In this document: in pieces, positions 27,939-36,233 of the stretch
Layout of the letters: every line of letters begins with the position of its first letter
How positions within the stretch are numbered: position 1 is the first letter of the stretch
From: UBA6623 sp965238125
GTDB lineage: Bacteria; Acidobacteriota; Terriglobia; Bryobacterales; UBA6623
Direction of reading: 5' to 3'
DNA length: 64,000 nt
NCBI GenBank assembly: GCA_965238125.1
Contig: OZ250179.1
Location: 2,170,001 to 2,234,000, forward strand
The notes under the pieces: generated by a model
The model's database searches: none
What the model was told of the DNA's origin: nothing
Seen by the model: the letters and a program-made list of their open reading frames with translations, nothing else
Program-made: the position numbers and the translations under genes

Positions 27939-28061
27939 CTACCCCACGGGGAACTCCAGTACGGCTGCCGCCTTCGCCTTGCGCGGGGGCGCCGCCGCCG
28001 TCTTCGGACGCCGGTACTTGATCTTATCGGCCGGGGTGCGCAACCCGAAACGGGCCGCCAT
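27939..28061 (-). CDS. Small basic Ala/Lys-rich protein, tentative
   Basis: 40 residues starting MAARFGLRTPADKIKYRRPK with an Ala/Pro/Lys-rich middle. The basic composition suggests nucleic-acid or ribosome contact. A good terminator lies about 130 bp downstream on the same strand. No ribosome site is visible, so the start may be leaderless or wrong. Confidence 0.3.
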   Translation of the reverse strand: MAARFGLRTPADKIKYRRPKTAAAPPRKAKAAAVLEFPVG

Positions 28062-28346
28062 CCGCGAAGCACGCTCTAATTAGGTTATGGGGGGAACTTG
28101 CCGAAAAACGCGGAATTGCGAAGGTAGCTGACCGCTTGGTCTACAGCAAACGATCTCTAGATTCTCGACCCGCCCTCCCCCGTCAGTGGACAGGCGAGCG
28201 TTGCCGGTTCGCCTTGTCTCTCGCTGTCTTTCCACTGTGATGGGACTTGCAAAGCGGTTGCAGGTTCTCTTCATCGTACATTGGCGATTCGCGAGGACAG
28301 AGGGGCGGTGCGATGATTCGCATGGGCGCGGAGTCACAATCTGGAA

Positions 28347-28454
28347 AGGATTGGGACAGACTGCCGCAATCTTACACGGGCATCGTACAGGAAATAAAGA
28401 ACTTAGTGAAGGGTCGGCTGTGGAAGCGTCGCCATTAAGGGGGGAAGACGACAG
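28347..28454 (+). repeat. 108-bp repeat with coding tail, copy 1
   Basis: About 90% identical to 44418-44525, same strand. In both copies one frame reads as a conserved C-terminus, here DRLPQSYTGIVQEIKNLVKG followed by RLWKRRH and a stop. It therefore looks like the 3' end of a gene from a mobile or multicopy family. I cannot name it. Upstream, 28090-28346 shows nothing I can support. Confidence 0.55.
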
Positions 28455-28458
28455 CATC

Positions 28459-28620
28459 GGGTTTAGCAGGTTTGGCAAAGAGGCCGAGAGGGTACTAATC
28501 CCGAATATCCAGCCATTGGGAATTAGTAACCTCGCAGTGTCTCCCGACGAGCAGACCATTCTCTACGTCCAACGGGACAACGTGAGCAGCGACCTAATGC
28601 TGGTGGAGGGTTTGCGGTAG
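28459..28620 (+). pseudogene. 3' fragment of a kinase/TolB-propeller gene
   Basis: One frame ends NLAVSPDEQTILYVQRDN then VSSDLMLVEGLR-stop. This is the usual last blade and C-terminus of acidobacterial kinase-TolB proteins (SPDGxxILYxQxDxxxSDLMLVE). No kinase or upstream blades remain, so this is a relic. Confidence 0.65.
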
Positions 28621-28932
28621 GCGAGCAGGATAAACCCGTTTTTCCGCTACTGATCGGCGGCTTGCGCCTTCAACTCTTCCCACGTTTTCGGCTTCCACTC
28701 GCGTGCGACACGTTGCACTCAGCGAGAAGCGCACGTACGCCACCTCAGCTAGGATCTACCTGCAACCCGACCCCATCTAGGCGAACAAGTCATCGCAGGA
28801 AGCGTACATACGCCGGGAAGAGGCGACTCTGTGTAGGCCGCGTTGCCAGAGGTAACTTGGGCATCGTCAGCCAGCTCGGCAACGGACCCTCGCCTCAAGC
28901 GCACGGTGGCGACAGACGGCCGCCGCCGGCCC
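28621..28932. other. No supported gene
   Basis: 312 bp without a convincing gene. A short minus-strand frame (28647-28709) reads VAREWKPKTWEELKAQAADQ then stop and may be the end of a lost gene. I see no promoter or terminator. Confidence 0.4.
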
Positions 28933-30081
28933 TTAGCGACGCACGAACTTGGTGAGTCCCTGGATGGGGCCCACTTCTCCGACGATGATATTGCCCGCTG
29001 CGTCGGCGGCCACTCCTTCACCGATTGATCCGACCCCTCCCATCCCCGAGGGCCGCGCCGACTCGTGTGCCGGGATGAAGTACATTACCTCGCCCGTCCG
29101 GGCGCTACCGACACGAAGTCCTTTCTTCCAGCCAGGGTTGTAGTTGTCGTCCGACTCGGAGCCAACCGCGTAGAGGACGTCGTTCGCGTCGATGAAGATC
29201 CCGCTGTTGCGGCTGAACTGATACCAGGTGTCGAGGTGGGTCCCCTCCTGGTCGAAGATCTGGATCCGCCGGTTGCCACGGTCCGCGATGAACAGGCGCC
29301 CCTGCGAGTCCATAGCGAACGAGTGCGGGCCCCGGAACTGGCCGTCGCCGTAGCCCCACGAGCCCCAGCTCTTGATCAAGGTGCCGTCCGGAGCGAATTT
29401 GGAGATGCGCCCGATGCTCGTCGGTCCTGCCTCGTCCAGGAACTGAGCGCTGTGCGCCTCGGCCACGAAGATGCTCCCATCCGGAGCGATCTGCACATCC
29501 GCCGGCTGAGTGAAGTGGGTGGGTGGGTCGCCCGCTTCACCGGGCGTGCCGAGGGTGAGAAGTACTTCGCCCTGCGGGCTGAACTTGATGACCGTGTGCC
29601 CCCTACCCGACGCGGTAGGGTTCTGTCCCACCTCCGCTACGCTCGCGGCATCGGCTATCCAGACATTGCCTTCGCTGTCCACATCCATGCCGTGAGGCCA
29701 GTGGATCAGCCCCCCGCCGAAGGCCTGCACGACGTTGCCATCCGGATCGAGCTTGACGATCGGGTCGAGGTCAGACTCGGCGCACGAGTTGGACCCGCAC
29801 CGATCCCCAGCCCAGATGTGCACGCCATCGATGTCGACGTCGACGGCGCTCACCGACCCCCAGGAGCGACCGTCGGGAAGCGTGCCCCAGTCCCGGGTCG
29901 TTTCGTACGGGTTCGTTCCATCGTTGATCGGCTCGACGGCCGCGTGCTCCGGCGGGCCGGACGCGCCACCCCGTTGGGCGGCGGCGGTCCCCGCCAGGAG
30001 CATCAGCACGGCACCAGCGAGGGTGGCGTTCGGCAGGACCCGGCTCCTCGGCCCCGGGAGACGGAGTAGCAATTTGGTCAT
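28933..30081 (-). CDS. Exported NHL-repeat beta-propeller protein
   Basis: 382 residues with a signal peptide (AGAVLMLLAGTAAAQ). About six NHL-type blades follow, each with a pattern such as PHGMDVDSEGNVWIAD, PADVQIAPDGSIFVAEAH, PHSFAMDSQGRLFIADRGNR and SGIFIDANDVLYAVGSE. The blade set resembles the lyase domain of peptidyl-alpha-hydroxyglycine alpha-amidating lyase-like proteins, but catalytic residues cannot be confirmed. Ribosome site GAGGAAAT precedes the ATG. It is monocistronic between relics, and base use is like its neighbours. Confidence 0.88.
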   Translation of the reverse strand: MTKLLLRLPGPRSRVLPNATLAGAVLMLLAGTAAAQRGGASGPPEHAAVEPINDGTNPYETTRDWGTLPDGRSWGSVSAVDVDIDGVHIWAGDRCGSNSCAESDLDPIVKLDPDGNVVQAFGGGLIHWPHGMDVDSEGNVWIADAASVAEVGQNPTASGRGHTVIKFSPQGEVLLTLGTPGEAGDPPTHFTQPADVQIAPDGSIFVAEAHSAQFLDEAGPTSIGRISKFAPDGTLIKSWGSWGYGDGQFRGPHSFAMDSQGRLFIADRGNRRIQIFDQEGTHLDTWYQFSRNSGIFIDANDVLYAVGSESDDNYNPGWKKGLRVGSARTGEVMYFIPAHESARPSGMGGVGSIGEGVAADAAGNIIVGEVGPIQGLTKFVRR

Positions 30082-30179
30082 CGCTCATTTCCTCTCAGTT
30101 TAGATCTGCCCCGCAAGCTTAATTTGGCTCCTTCGGTACCACGATCCAGAGGCTCTCCAAACGCCAGCAGCGCACACGA

Positions 30180-30244
30180 CCACCCATCCCGCCTTCACCG
30201 AGCTTGGACAGGATCTTGCAGTGAGAGATCGTCTGGCCAACCAT
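30180..30244 (-). pseudogene. 5' fragment of a kinase gene
   Basis: The minus strand from ATG 30244 reads MVGQTISHCKILSKLGEGG then MGG. It is closely similar to the start of the kinase at 19703 (MVGQTISHYKITAKLGEGG). The frame is lost within 22 codons. Confidence 0.8.
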
Positions 30245-30257
30245 CGACGACTCAATT

Positions 30258-30647
30258 CTACTCGGACGGTGGACGCTTTGCGCTAGCCCCGTAAGCGTAC
30301 AACAAGAGATTCAGGAGACAAACGACGCTCGCCCCTACAATCAACGTCTTCTGGGAAACATTCAGATAGATGAGCCGATTCAGGTACGCCGAAATGAAGC
30401 TTCCCTCGTACAGACCGAGGCCGGCTTTGTGTCGTAACTCAATCTCCAGACTTGTCAGCGGGCAGTACCAGTTAAAGATTTCAGTCAGCAACCCATCGAC
30501 CAATGCCGGTGGGTGCGCCCACTTCAGCCAGGACCACTTCCAAGCCATCAACCCTCCGAAAATCACAAACAGAATGAACGCGAAGTGAATGGCGACGATG
30601 AGATCGGCAGCCCAGCGATAGAGCACTACATGGCCTCGCTCTACCAT
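30258..30647 (-). CDS. DUF2784-family membrane protein
   Basis: 129 residues from ATG 30647 (MVERGHVVLYRWAADL). Helices: LIVAIHFAFILFVIFGGLMA near the N-terminus and TLIVGASVVCLLNLLLYAYG at the end. The conserved WYCPLTSLEIELR and ...YLNRLIYLNV segments match DUF2784 as I remember it. Function is unknown. The upstream extension of the frame to 30746 has no family match, so the shorter start is preferred. Confidence 0.75.
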   Translation of the reverse strand: MVERGHVVLYRWAADLIVAIHFAFILFVIFGGLMAWKWSWLKWAHPPALVDGLLTEIFNWYCPLTSLEIELRHKAGLGLYEGSFISAYLNRLIYLNVSQKTLIVGASVVCLLNLLLYAYGASAKRPPSE

Positions 30648-31047
30648 GCCACGAGCACGCACAGATGAGCAATGTTGTCCCCTGCGGGGCCTGCCAAGTG
30701 GATGCACGAGGGGGAATTCCCGCCAGCTAGCCAATCGTGGCACCACTCAGCCTCCTGATTCAGGAAGGCTTCCCCCTCCGACGACCTTCTGACGGCCTCC
30801 GCAACGTGATTCCGGCGGCTTCATTGTGTTCCTTGGTCTCTTCCCTCGAATTGGGCTGGAAGAAAGTGCTCCTGAGTCTCAAACTGGATCTCTGAGCAAA
30901 TCTTTAACACGTTAAAGATTCAGCTTCGGCGGCAACGGATTCGGACAAGGTAACCGGCAGAGTGGGCAAGAGGAAAAGTTGCGGGCGTTTGAGGCTAAGT
31001 GCCTCTGTTGGAGTATGTTACGGACTGAGGCCGCCGATAGCTGGTGA

Positions 31048-31145
31048 TTACCGGATATCCCAACACCTAACGGCGAACGAGAGCTATGTAGCTCGTTTCG
31101 GGGGACTTAGTTCTGCTCGCGGTCTTTGGCTTTTTCCGGCGTGAA
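31048..31145 (-). repeat. Dispersed repeat A: tail of a kinase-type gene plus conserved downstream sequence
   Basis: On the minus strand a frame ends KAKDREQN-stop (TAA at 31109-31107). It is followed by AAGTCCCCCGAAACGAGCTA and CCGGTAATC, shared with 44539-44600 and 56938-56997. These shared tails mark the 3' borders of a multicopy gene family. The remainder of 30748-31047 holds nothing I can support. Confidence 0.55.
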
Positions 31146-31159
31146 GGCTGGCCTCGCGG

Positions 31160-32050
31160 TCACCGCTGCGGGGCCGGAACGACTGGGCGATTTCCTAGCA
31201 GGGCCAATGCCACGCCTCCGAGGATGGCGACCGCTGCCATCGCGAGGCGCCAAGTCATTTGCTCGTCAAGGAAGATAACGCCGGCTGCAGCCGCGATAAC
31301 CGGCACGGTGAGTTGAACAATGGCGGCTCGACTCGTGCTCAGGCCCTTCAGCGCCGCGTACCAGATCGCATACCCCAGACCGGATGTGACCGCACCCGAG
31401 ATCATCGCCAGTGCCAGGCCAATCCAATTCACATGGGGCTCACTCCTCGCCCAAACCACAAGCACCACTGCCATGGCCATTGGGGCGGCGCGGACGAAGT
31501 TGCCCGCTGTGGCTGCGGTCGGGGAAAGAATCCCCTTTCCGGCCAGTGAGTACCAACCCCAGGCCACGCCGGATGTCGCCATCAGGGATGCTCCAACGAA
31601 TGAGGGCGCAGTCAAACCCGGCGAGACCAGATATCCCAATCCGAAAAGTGCCAGCGCCAAGCCAAACCACTCGGAAGAAGGCGGCCGCTCGCCACGATTC
31701 ATTCCTACGGCGATCATCGTGATCTGTACCGCGCCAAACAGAATCAACGCCCCCACACCGGCGTCCAGCGACAGGTAGGCGAAGGAAAAGGCGGCCGCAT
31801 AGCCGAACAGTGCAAAGGCAGCCCCCCAAGAGCCGTGCCTCCTTAACGCCGAAAACCCTCCTCCGCGCGTACCTACGAGCAACGCCAGTACCACGGCACC
31901 CGAGAGGATCCGAACTGCGGTGAAACTCCCGCCGTCGATCTCATCCTCACGTAGTGCCAGGCGAGCCAGCACGGAGTTGGCGGCGAAGAAAATCATCGTC
32001 ACAGAAGTCAACGCAAGCGTGCGGAGAGACTGAGGGGCTTGGGTGGCCAT
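31160..32050 (-). CDS. EamA/DMT-superfamily transporter
   Basis: 296 residues with ten predicted TM helices in two EamA repeats. First half: MIFFAANSVLARLALREDE, then VGALILFGAVQITMIAVGM. Second half: SGVAWGWYSLAGKGI, then AIVQLTVPVIAAAAGVIFLDE with the family-typical PVIAxxxGxxFLxE motif. Likely an inner-membrane exporter of small metabolites; substrate unknown. The start ATG 32050 has no ribosome site. The gene lies between repeat relics and seems isolated. Confidence 0.92.
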   Translation of the reverse strand: MATQAPQSLRTLALTSVTMIFFAANSVLARLALREDEIDGGSFTAVRILSGAVVLALLVGTRGGGFSALRRHGSWGAAFALFGYAAAFSFAYLSLDAGVGALILFGAVQITMIAVGMNRGERPPSSEWFGLALALFGLGYLVSPGLTAPSFVGASLMATSGVAWGWYSLAGKGILSPTAATAGNFVRAAPMAMAVVLVVWARSEPHVNWIGLALAMISGAVTSGLGYAIWYAALKGLSTSRAAIVQLTVPVIAAAAGVIFLDEQMTWRLAMAAVAILGGVALALLGNRPVVPAPQR

Positions 32051-32167
32051 CGGTGCTAGTGCGTCCCAGACGTTGTAAACATTTCCGTTCGGTCAGCAGC
32101 AGGGGCAGGGCCTGTCTGATTCCTGCTATAGACTAAGCGGAACCGAGCACGTTGTTGGAGACCAACT

Positions 32168-32389
32168 TTGGATCTAGTCGTCGGAAAGAAGGCTACGCGC
32201 AGCCTGACAGTCACGAAAGAGCACGTCCAGAAGTACGCAGAGATCACAGGCGATTACAATCCCCTGCACTTCGACGAAGCGTTCGCTGCAAAGACGAAAT
32301 TCCGGCGTCTGGTCGTGCAAGGAGGCCTCACAACACGGAACGGATGTGTAGTCGGCCGTGATAGCGTCATCGGGAGCCTACGCGCGTAG
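32168..32389 (+). pseudogene. MaoC-like hydratase, 3'-truncated
   Basis: It starts TTG (LVVGKKATRSLTVTKEHV) and shows the hot-dog MaoC motif YAEITGDYNPLHFDEAFA with the catalytic Asp/His pair. After VVQGGLTT the family similarity stops, and 15-20 unrelated residues lead to a stop inside the opposing DoxX gene. About 55 of roughly 140 residues remain, so the (R)-enoyl-CoA hydratase activity is lost. Confidence 0.75.
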
Positions 32390-32807
32390 CGGTGAGGTCT
32401 CTGCTCCAGGCCCCACCACCTCGCCAGACGAGGTAGAGGCACATCGCGATGACTGTCAACGGAATAATCGGCTCGCTCGGCTGCAGAGGGAAAAGCGAGG
32501 GATCGTCGATCACGACGTGAACATAGGTCGCGACAGTCATGATGCCTATGACCGCCACAACCGCCAGCCGTACGAAGAGACCAACCCCGAGAACGACTCC
32601 GACGATGATCTCAACGAATGGCACGCTCCACCGGGATAGCTCATAGAACGGGAGTCCAGAGGCAAGTAGCTGTCCCGACCAGGCTTCCGCGAGCATCGGC
32701 ACGACAAGCTTCATCGTTCCGGTCATGACAAAGAGGACACTGAGGATCAGACGGATACTGCCCGCCAGCTTATCGTTGGCGGTTTCTTGTATGCTCGCTA
32801 CGTCCAT
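32367..32807 (-). CDS. DoxX-family membrane protein
   Basis: 146 residues, four TM helices (LILSVLFVMTGTMKLV, IIVGVVLGVGLFVRLAV, VVAVIGIMTVATYVHVV, IPLTVIAMCLYLVWRG). The pattern, with FxxxGxxKL early in TM1 and PFVEIxxGxxL, is DoxX/DoxD-like. In other bacteria such proteins take part in thiosulfate:quinone or redox complexes, but no partner is nearby. GGAGAAC precedes the ATG. Its 3' end overlaps the MaoC relic tail-to-tail. Confidence 0.85.
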   Translation of the reverse strand: MDVASIQETANDKLAGSIRLILSVLFVMTGTMKLVVPMLAEAWSGQLLASGLPFYELSRWSVPFVEIIVGVVLGVGLFVRLAVVAVIGIMTVATYVHVVIDDPSLFPLQPSEPIIPLTVIAMCLYLVWRGGGAWSRDLTATRVGSR

Positions 32808-32849
32808 GCTTGGTGTTCTCCATGCGCCAATCCGAGATTAGGTCTCGAA

Positions 32850-32910
32850 GGAGACCGCCTTCACCGAGCTTGGCGAGGAGCTTGTAGTGGGAGATGGTTT
32901 GGCCGGTCAT
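32850..32910 (-). pseudogene. 5' fragment of a second kinase gene
   Basis: The minus strand from ATG 32910 reads MTGQTISHYKLLAKLGEGG then LLRDL. This matches the kinase start at 19703 and the fragment at 30244. Similarity ends after 20 codons. Its upstream flank is repeat D. Confidence 0.8.
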
Positions 32911-32947
32911 GCCGGTCCAATTCTACCTCTTGCCGATTACTGTTGCG

Positions 32948-33075
32948 AACAATCGATGTCACAAACAGACAGAATTTCTTCGTCCAGGCCGTTGCGTCGG
33001 TTCGGTTTTCGGGGCCGTCGGGGGCCGTGGGCCCGCTCAGGAGATGGATTGTTCATGCGAACCCGATATCCCGAC
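32948..33075 (-). repeat. Dispersed repeat D: upstream region of the kinase fragment
   Basis: About 85% identical to 56825-56950 over roughly 125 bp; both contain AACAATCGATGTCACAAACA and GGATTGTTCATGCGAAC. Here it lies directly upstream of a kinase start, while the other copy lies downstream of a kinase tail. This suggests it is the spacer between tandem kinase genes. Confidence 0.6.
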
Positions 33076-33130
33076 AGGTATCGGCTGACGATGGGGTCAG
33101 GCAGCGCTTCCACGGATTCATTCGGAGCGG

Positions 33131-33236
33131 ATTACGGCGGAGGTGAGGTGCAGGGTTAGCGCGGAAACACGAGCTCTTCGCAGCGGCGCGGGTGTATACT
33201 GGTGCCGCGGCAGGGCCAAAATGAAAATCCTGGACT
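33131..33236 (+). mobile_element. Relic of an IS1380 3' end
   Basis: 106 bp about 80% identical to the last 105 bp of IS1380 copy A (GGCGGAGGTGAxGTGCAGGG ... GCAGGGCCAAAATG ... ATCCTGG). No transposase sequence remains. It shows an older round of the same IS. Confidence 0.75.
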
Positions 33237-33289
33237 GGGGGCTTCCACGCGCAGGTCCGCCATAATGTCAGAGGAAAGCCCGGGGCACC

Positions 33290-33844
33290 ATGAAAACGGC
33301 TCTCAAGGAGTGGGCAGTCGTGGTGGAGGCGTTGGCCGAGGGCTGGCAGACATTTCTGCTGCGAAAAGGCGGCATCGCCGAGGGCAAGCGAGGTTTTGAG
33401 CTGGAACACGACGAGTTCGTGTTCTTCCCGACCTGGGAACATCAGCAGGCCGACTCGATTCGTCCCGAGTTTCACAAGCTCTTCGAGAAGGTCAAACCCC
33501 CGGACCCGAACGTTCTTGAGATTCGGTGCCTGGCCAAAGTGACTGACGTTTTGCGGGCTCCCATCGAGATGGAGGCCATGCAGCGGCTTGCCCATCACCA
33601 CATCTGGGAGAAACCTTTTGTCCGTATGCGGTATGAGTACCGGCCCGACTTACCCCTGTTTATCGTATTGCCGCAGATTTTTCGACTGCCACAGCCCGTT
33701 CAAATTCCCCACGACCGCCGGTACGCGGGTTGCCGCTCGTGGGTAACGCTCTACCAAGACGTGGATGTCGCCGGCGCGCAGCCTGTTCTTCCGAGGAATG
33801 AGTTTCAGTCTGCCAGAGGTGACCTGCTGGCGGCCCTAGTATAG
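33290..33844 (+). CDS. DUF1802-family protein, last codons altered by an IS
   Basis: 184 residues from ATG 33290 (MKTALKEWAVVVEALAEG). Conserved features: LLRKGGIAEGKRGFELEHDEF, VFFPTWEHQQ and YRPDLPLFIVLPQIFRLP. DUF1802 proteins are small cytosolic proteins of unknown role found beside restriction or mobile loci. An IS630 element inserted at 33838. Without it the C-terminus would read LLAALGGAGAVSD; now it ends LLAALV. The core domain is intact, so function may persist. Confidence 0.8.
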   Translation: MKTALKEWAVVVEALAEGWQTFLLRKGGIAEGKRGFELEHDEFVFFPTWEHQQADSIRPEFHKLFEKVKPPDPNVLEIRCLAKVTDVLRAPIEMEAMQRLAHHHIWEKPFVRMRYEYRPDLPLFIVLPQIFRLPQPVQIPHDRRYAGCRSWVTLYQDVDVAGAQPVLPRNEFQSARGDLLAALV

Positions 33845-35069
33845 CGTTTCATTAAATTATACCCAACTCAGGCGCTTCCTCGAGCGCCTCGAACTTGCTC
33901 CAGCGGTGGACCACCGGAGCGGCGTTGATTTCCGCGATCCCCAGCAGGATTCGTTCCCGAAGCTCCTCCCAGGACTCCACCCGGATGCGCTTCAAAAACG
34001 TCCGGGGCATCTTCCCAAACAGCGTCTCCACAATGTTCAGCCAGGACCCGTGGGTCGGCGTGTGCACATATTTGAAGCGGTTCGGCCGCGTCGCTAAATA
34101 GTCCTTCGTCTCCTTGGATATGTGAGCGGAATGATTGTCCAAGATCAATCGAATCGTGCATTCGGCCGGATAGAATTGGTCCAGATCCTTCAGCAGTGAG
34201 ATGAATTCGCGGCTGCGGTGCCGCCGCTCGACCCGCGCCGTTACGCGGCCGTCGTGCAAGTCCAGCGCCGCCAGAATCGAGCAGGTTCCCAGACGTTGGT
34301 ATTCGTGATCCCGAGCCGTACAAGGATGCCGCCCAGGGACCGGCGGCAGGTCCGGGGCGGTGTTGGCGATCGCTTGCACACCGGGCTTTTCGTCCACCGA
34401 AACCGTGATCACGCCCGGCGAGGGGCCGCCCTCGCCCGAGCTTTCATTTTGCAAGGCCACCTCGCGGTAGACCAGCAGCACCTGCCGCATCTTGGACTCA
34501 AACTCCGGGTCGCGACGCTCCAGGTAGTATTTCACCTTCTCTGGATGCAGCGGCTGCCCCGCCAGAATCCGGTGGACGGTCGCCTTGGCCGCTTGCCCCA
34601 GGGCCGGATAGCCCGCCTCCACGGCATGCCGGCGCACGTGGAGAGCGAGCGCGCCGCGGGTCCACAACTCGGCGGCGTATCCCAGTTCCTTGGGTTTGCA
34701 ACAGGCCAAATGCACCACCCAGGCCTTGGCCTCCTCGGAGATGCGGGGCTCGTAGGGACGATGATAGGCATCCTTGAGCGCTGCTTGCACTCCGATGGCG
34801 AGGGCTCGCTCGATCCATTTGGCAACGCTCTTGCGGGTCATCTTCACGGCCCGCATAATCTCGGCGATTGTCTCGCCGCCATGATAGCGCCACAGAATCT
34901 CGGCGCGCCGCACCTCCCGAGCCGGAGCCTTGCGGGAACGCCGCAGCCGTTTCAGATGTTGCACCTCTTCGGTCGTGAGCAGCAGTGGGGGACGCTTCGA
35001 TTTTCCTGCCATGCGACCAGTCTAGCAGGAAACATTGTCCTATGGTTATGTTTTAATGAAACGTTATAC
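33839..35069 (-). mobile_element. IS630-family element (second type)
   Basis: 1231 bp flanked by TA duplications (33837-33838 and 35070-35071). Terminal inverted repeats are GTATAGCGTTTCATTAAA and GTATAACGTTTCATTAAA. One full-length transposase, no frameshift. Different from the other two IS630 copies in the window. Confidence 0.93.
33852..35012 (-). CDS. IS630-family transposase
   Basis: 386 residues. N-terminal helix-turn-helix (GETIAEIMRAVKMTRKSVAK) and the DDE catalytic core: ITVSVDEKPG, IRLILDNHSAH and THGSWLNIVETLFGKM, giving D, D and E. It is longer than the split IS630 type here and in a single frame. Mariner-like transposition into TA sites fits the flanks. Confidence 0.95.
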   Translation of the reverse strand: MAGKSKRPPLLLTTEEVQHLKRLRRSRKAPAREVRRAEILWRYHGGETIAEIMRAVKMTRKSVAKWIERALAIGVQAALKDAYHRPYEPRISEEAKAWVVHLACCKPKELGYAAELWTRGALALHVRRHAVEAGYPALGQAAKATVHRILAGQPLHPEKVKYYLERRDPEFESKMRQVLLVYREVALQNESSGEGGPSPGVITVSVDEKPGVQAIANTAPDLPPVPGRHPCTARDHEYQRLGTCSILAALDLHDGRVTARVERRHRSREFISLLKDLDQFYPAECTIRLILDNHSAHISKETKDYLATRPNRFKYVHTPTHGSWLNIVETLFGKMPRTFLKRIRVESWEELRERILLGIAEINAAPVVHRWSKFEALEEAPELGII

Positions 35070-35071
35070 TA

Positions 35072-35398
35072 GGCGGGGCGGGAGCGGTAAGCGACTAAAA
35101 ACGAATTGAGAGATAGATTCTTTCCTTCGTGGGACTGGCGCCTACGAGGAGTCTTGGGATTGCCTGCTCATGCCGGTTCCTCTCGGTCTGTTTCCGAGGA
35201 AGCCAAAACCGAAAACGATGTGGCGGACGTCGTCGGGCCACCAGCATCAGGATGGAAGCTTACGATAAGCATCGCTTCGGGAACCCATCAACCATTTTTC
35301 AGACAAAACGGTACCCCAGGTAACCCTGAGACATCGTTCCCGGATGCGGATTGCCTGGGGTAAGTTCGATGCGGAATCTACCCTGCTTTGGATGGAAT
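35072..35398. other. No supported gene
   Basis: 327 bp containing the former end of the DUF1802 gene and non-coding sequence. Apart from the imperfect repeat GGTACCCCAGGTAACC near 35310-35325 I see nothing recognisable. Confidence 0.4.
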
Positions 35399-36031
35399 TC
35401 AGCCCACCTTCTTCTTCGCGTTCTCCACCCGCAGATTATTGGTTACCGAGAAGACTCCGTGAACGCCATTTGCCACGATGAACGCTACGTCACTATCTGT
35501 CTTCGAGCGAACAGCGCCCTCAAGGGTCACATCTCCGTTCTTCACGATGATGTGGATGTCGGATCGGTAAGGGATATGGGCGTCCGCATAGCGGTACAAA
35601 TGACCGTGAAAACGCCCCTGGAAATTCCCGTGCGACCCGAACCAAGCGTACCTGCTCAAGAACGTGTTGGAGAACAGCGCCCGTGTCGTAGCCAGGCGAA
35701 GGTTGTCGTCGTAGAGGGAGGTCGGTAACACCTCGATCTGGTTTTCGACGCTCGTGACGCCCTTGACGTTCGCCACGAGCCGCTCGGCGGTCGGCTTTAG
35801 GCTCGGCCACGAGACCTGCCCGGAAAGGGTGACCTTAGAACCCTCGACCTGGAAAGACAGTAAGTCGAAAAGGCTGTAGTAGAACAGGTGCATCCTCAAC
35901 TCATGGCGGACCTTGCGCGCCAGCTGGGACGGGTCCGCAACCATAGCGTTCCTAGCCGCGGATGCGACGCCGGACAAGGCAACCACTCCAACGACGAAAC
36001 TTAGCACGAATTGTCGAATGTTGCTTCTCAT
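35399..36031 (-). CDS. Exported protein with two BON domains
   Basis: 210 residues from ATG 36031, with a strong GGAGGGAG ribosome site. Signal peptide QFVLSFVVGVVALSGVASA. Two BON domains: residues ~35-110 (VEGSKVTLSGQVSWPSLKPT, VKGVTSVENQIEVLP) and ~150-205 (VKNGDVTLEGAVRSKTDSDV, VHGVFSVTNNLRVE). BON domains bind phospholipid or act in envelope stability (OsmY-like). The longer frame upstream to 36088 has no ribosome site. The 36032-36233 gap shows nothing else. Confidence 0.9.
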   Translation of the reverse strand: MRSNIRQFVLSFVVGVVALSGVASAARNAMVADPSQLARKVRHELRMHLFYYSLFDLLSFQVEGSKVTLSGQVSWPSLKPTAERLVANVKGVTSVENQIEVLPTSLYDDNLRLATTRALFSNTFLSRYAWFGSHGNFQGRFHGHLYRYADAHIPYRSDIHIIVKNGDVTLEGAVRSKTDSDVAFIVANGVHGVFSVTNNLRVENAKKKVG

Positions 36032-36233
36032 GGTTTCTCCCTCCTTGTGGTAAATCATTCGGGACTTGCGGCCCACCCGTTTTCCCATTCATATCCGAGC
36101 GTTCAGGTGGGATTCTGATCCCGGCTTCAATAAGTGAGTGCGACAAGGAGCCGAAATATTACACCTCGGAGCCCAAGCTAAAGCTTTGGAGCTTTCTCTT
36201 TGAAGTTGGCTCCAAGAAGCGATTCGCACATTA

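Noticed and set aside
29065..30069. 334-codon plus-strand frame opposite the NHL protein
   Set aside because: It is antisense to a gene with clear NHL blades and a signal peptide; its own translation shows no domain and is rich in Arg/Val from GC bias.
34218..35072. 284-codon plus-strand frame opposite the second IS630 transposase
   Set aside because: The DDE residues and inverted repeats support the minus-strand gene only.
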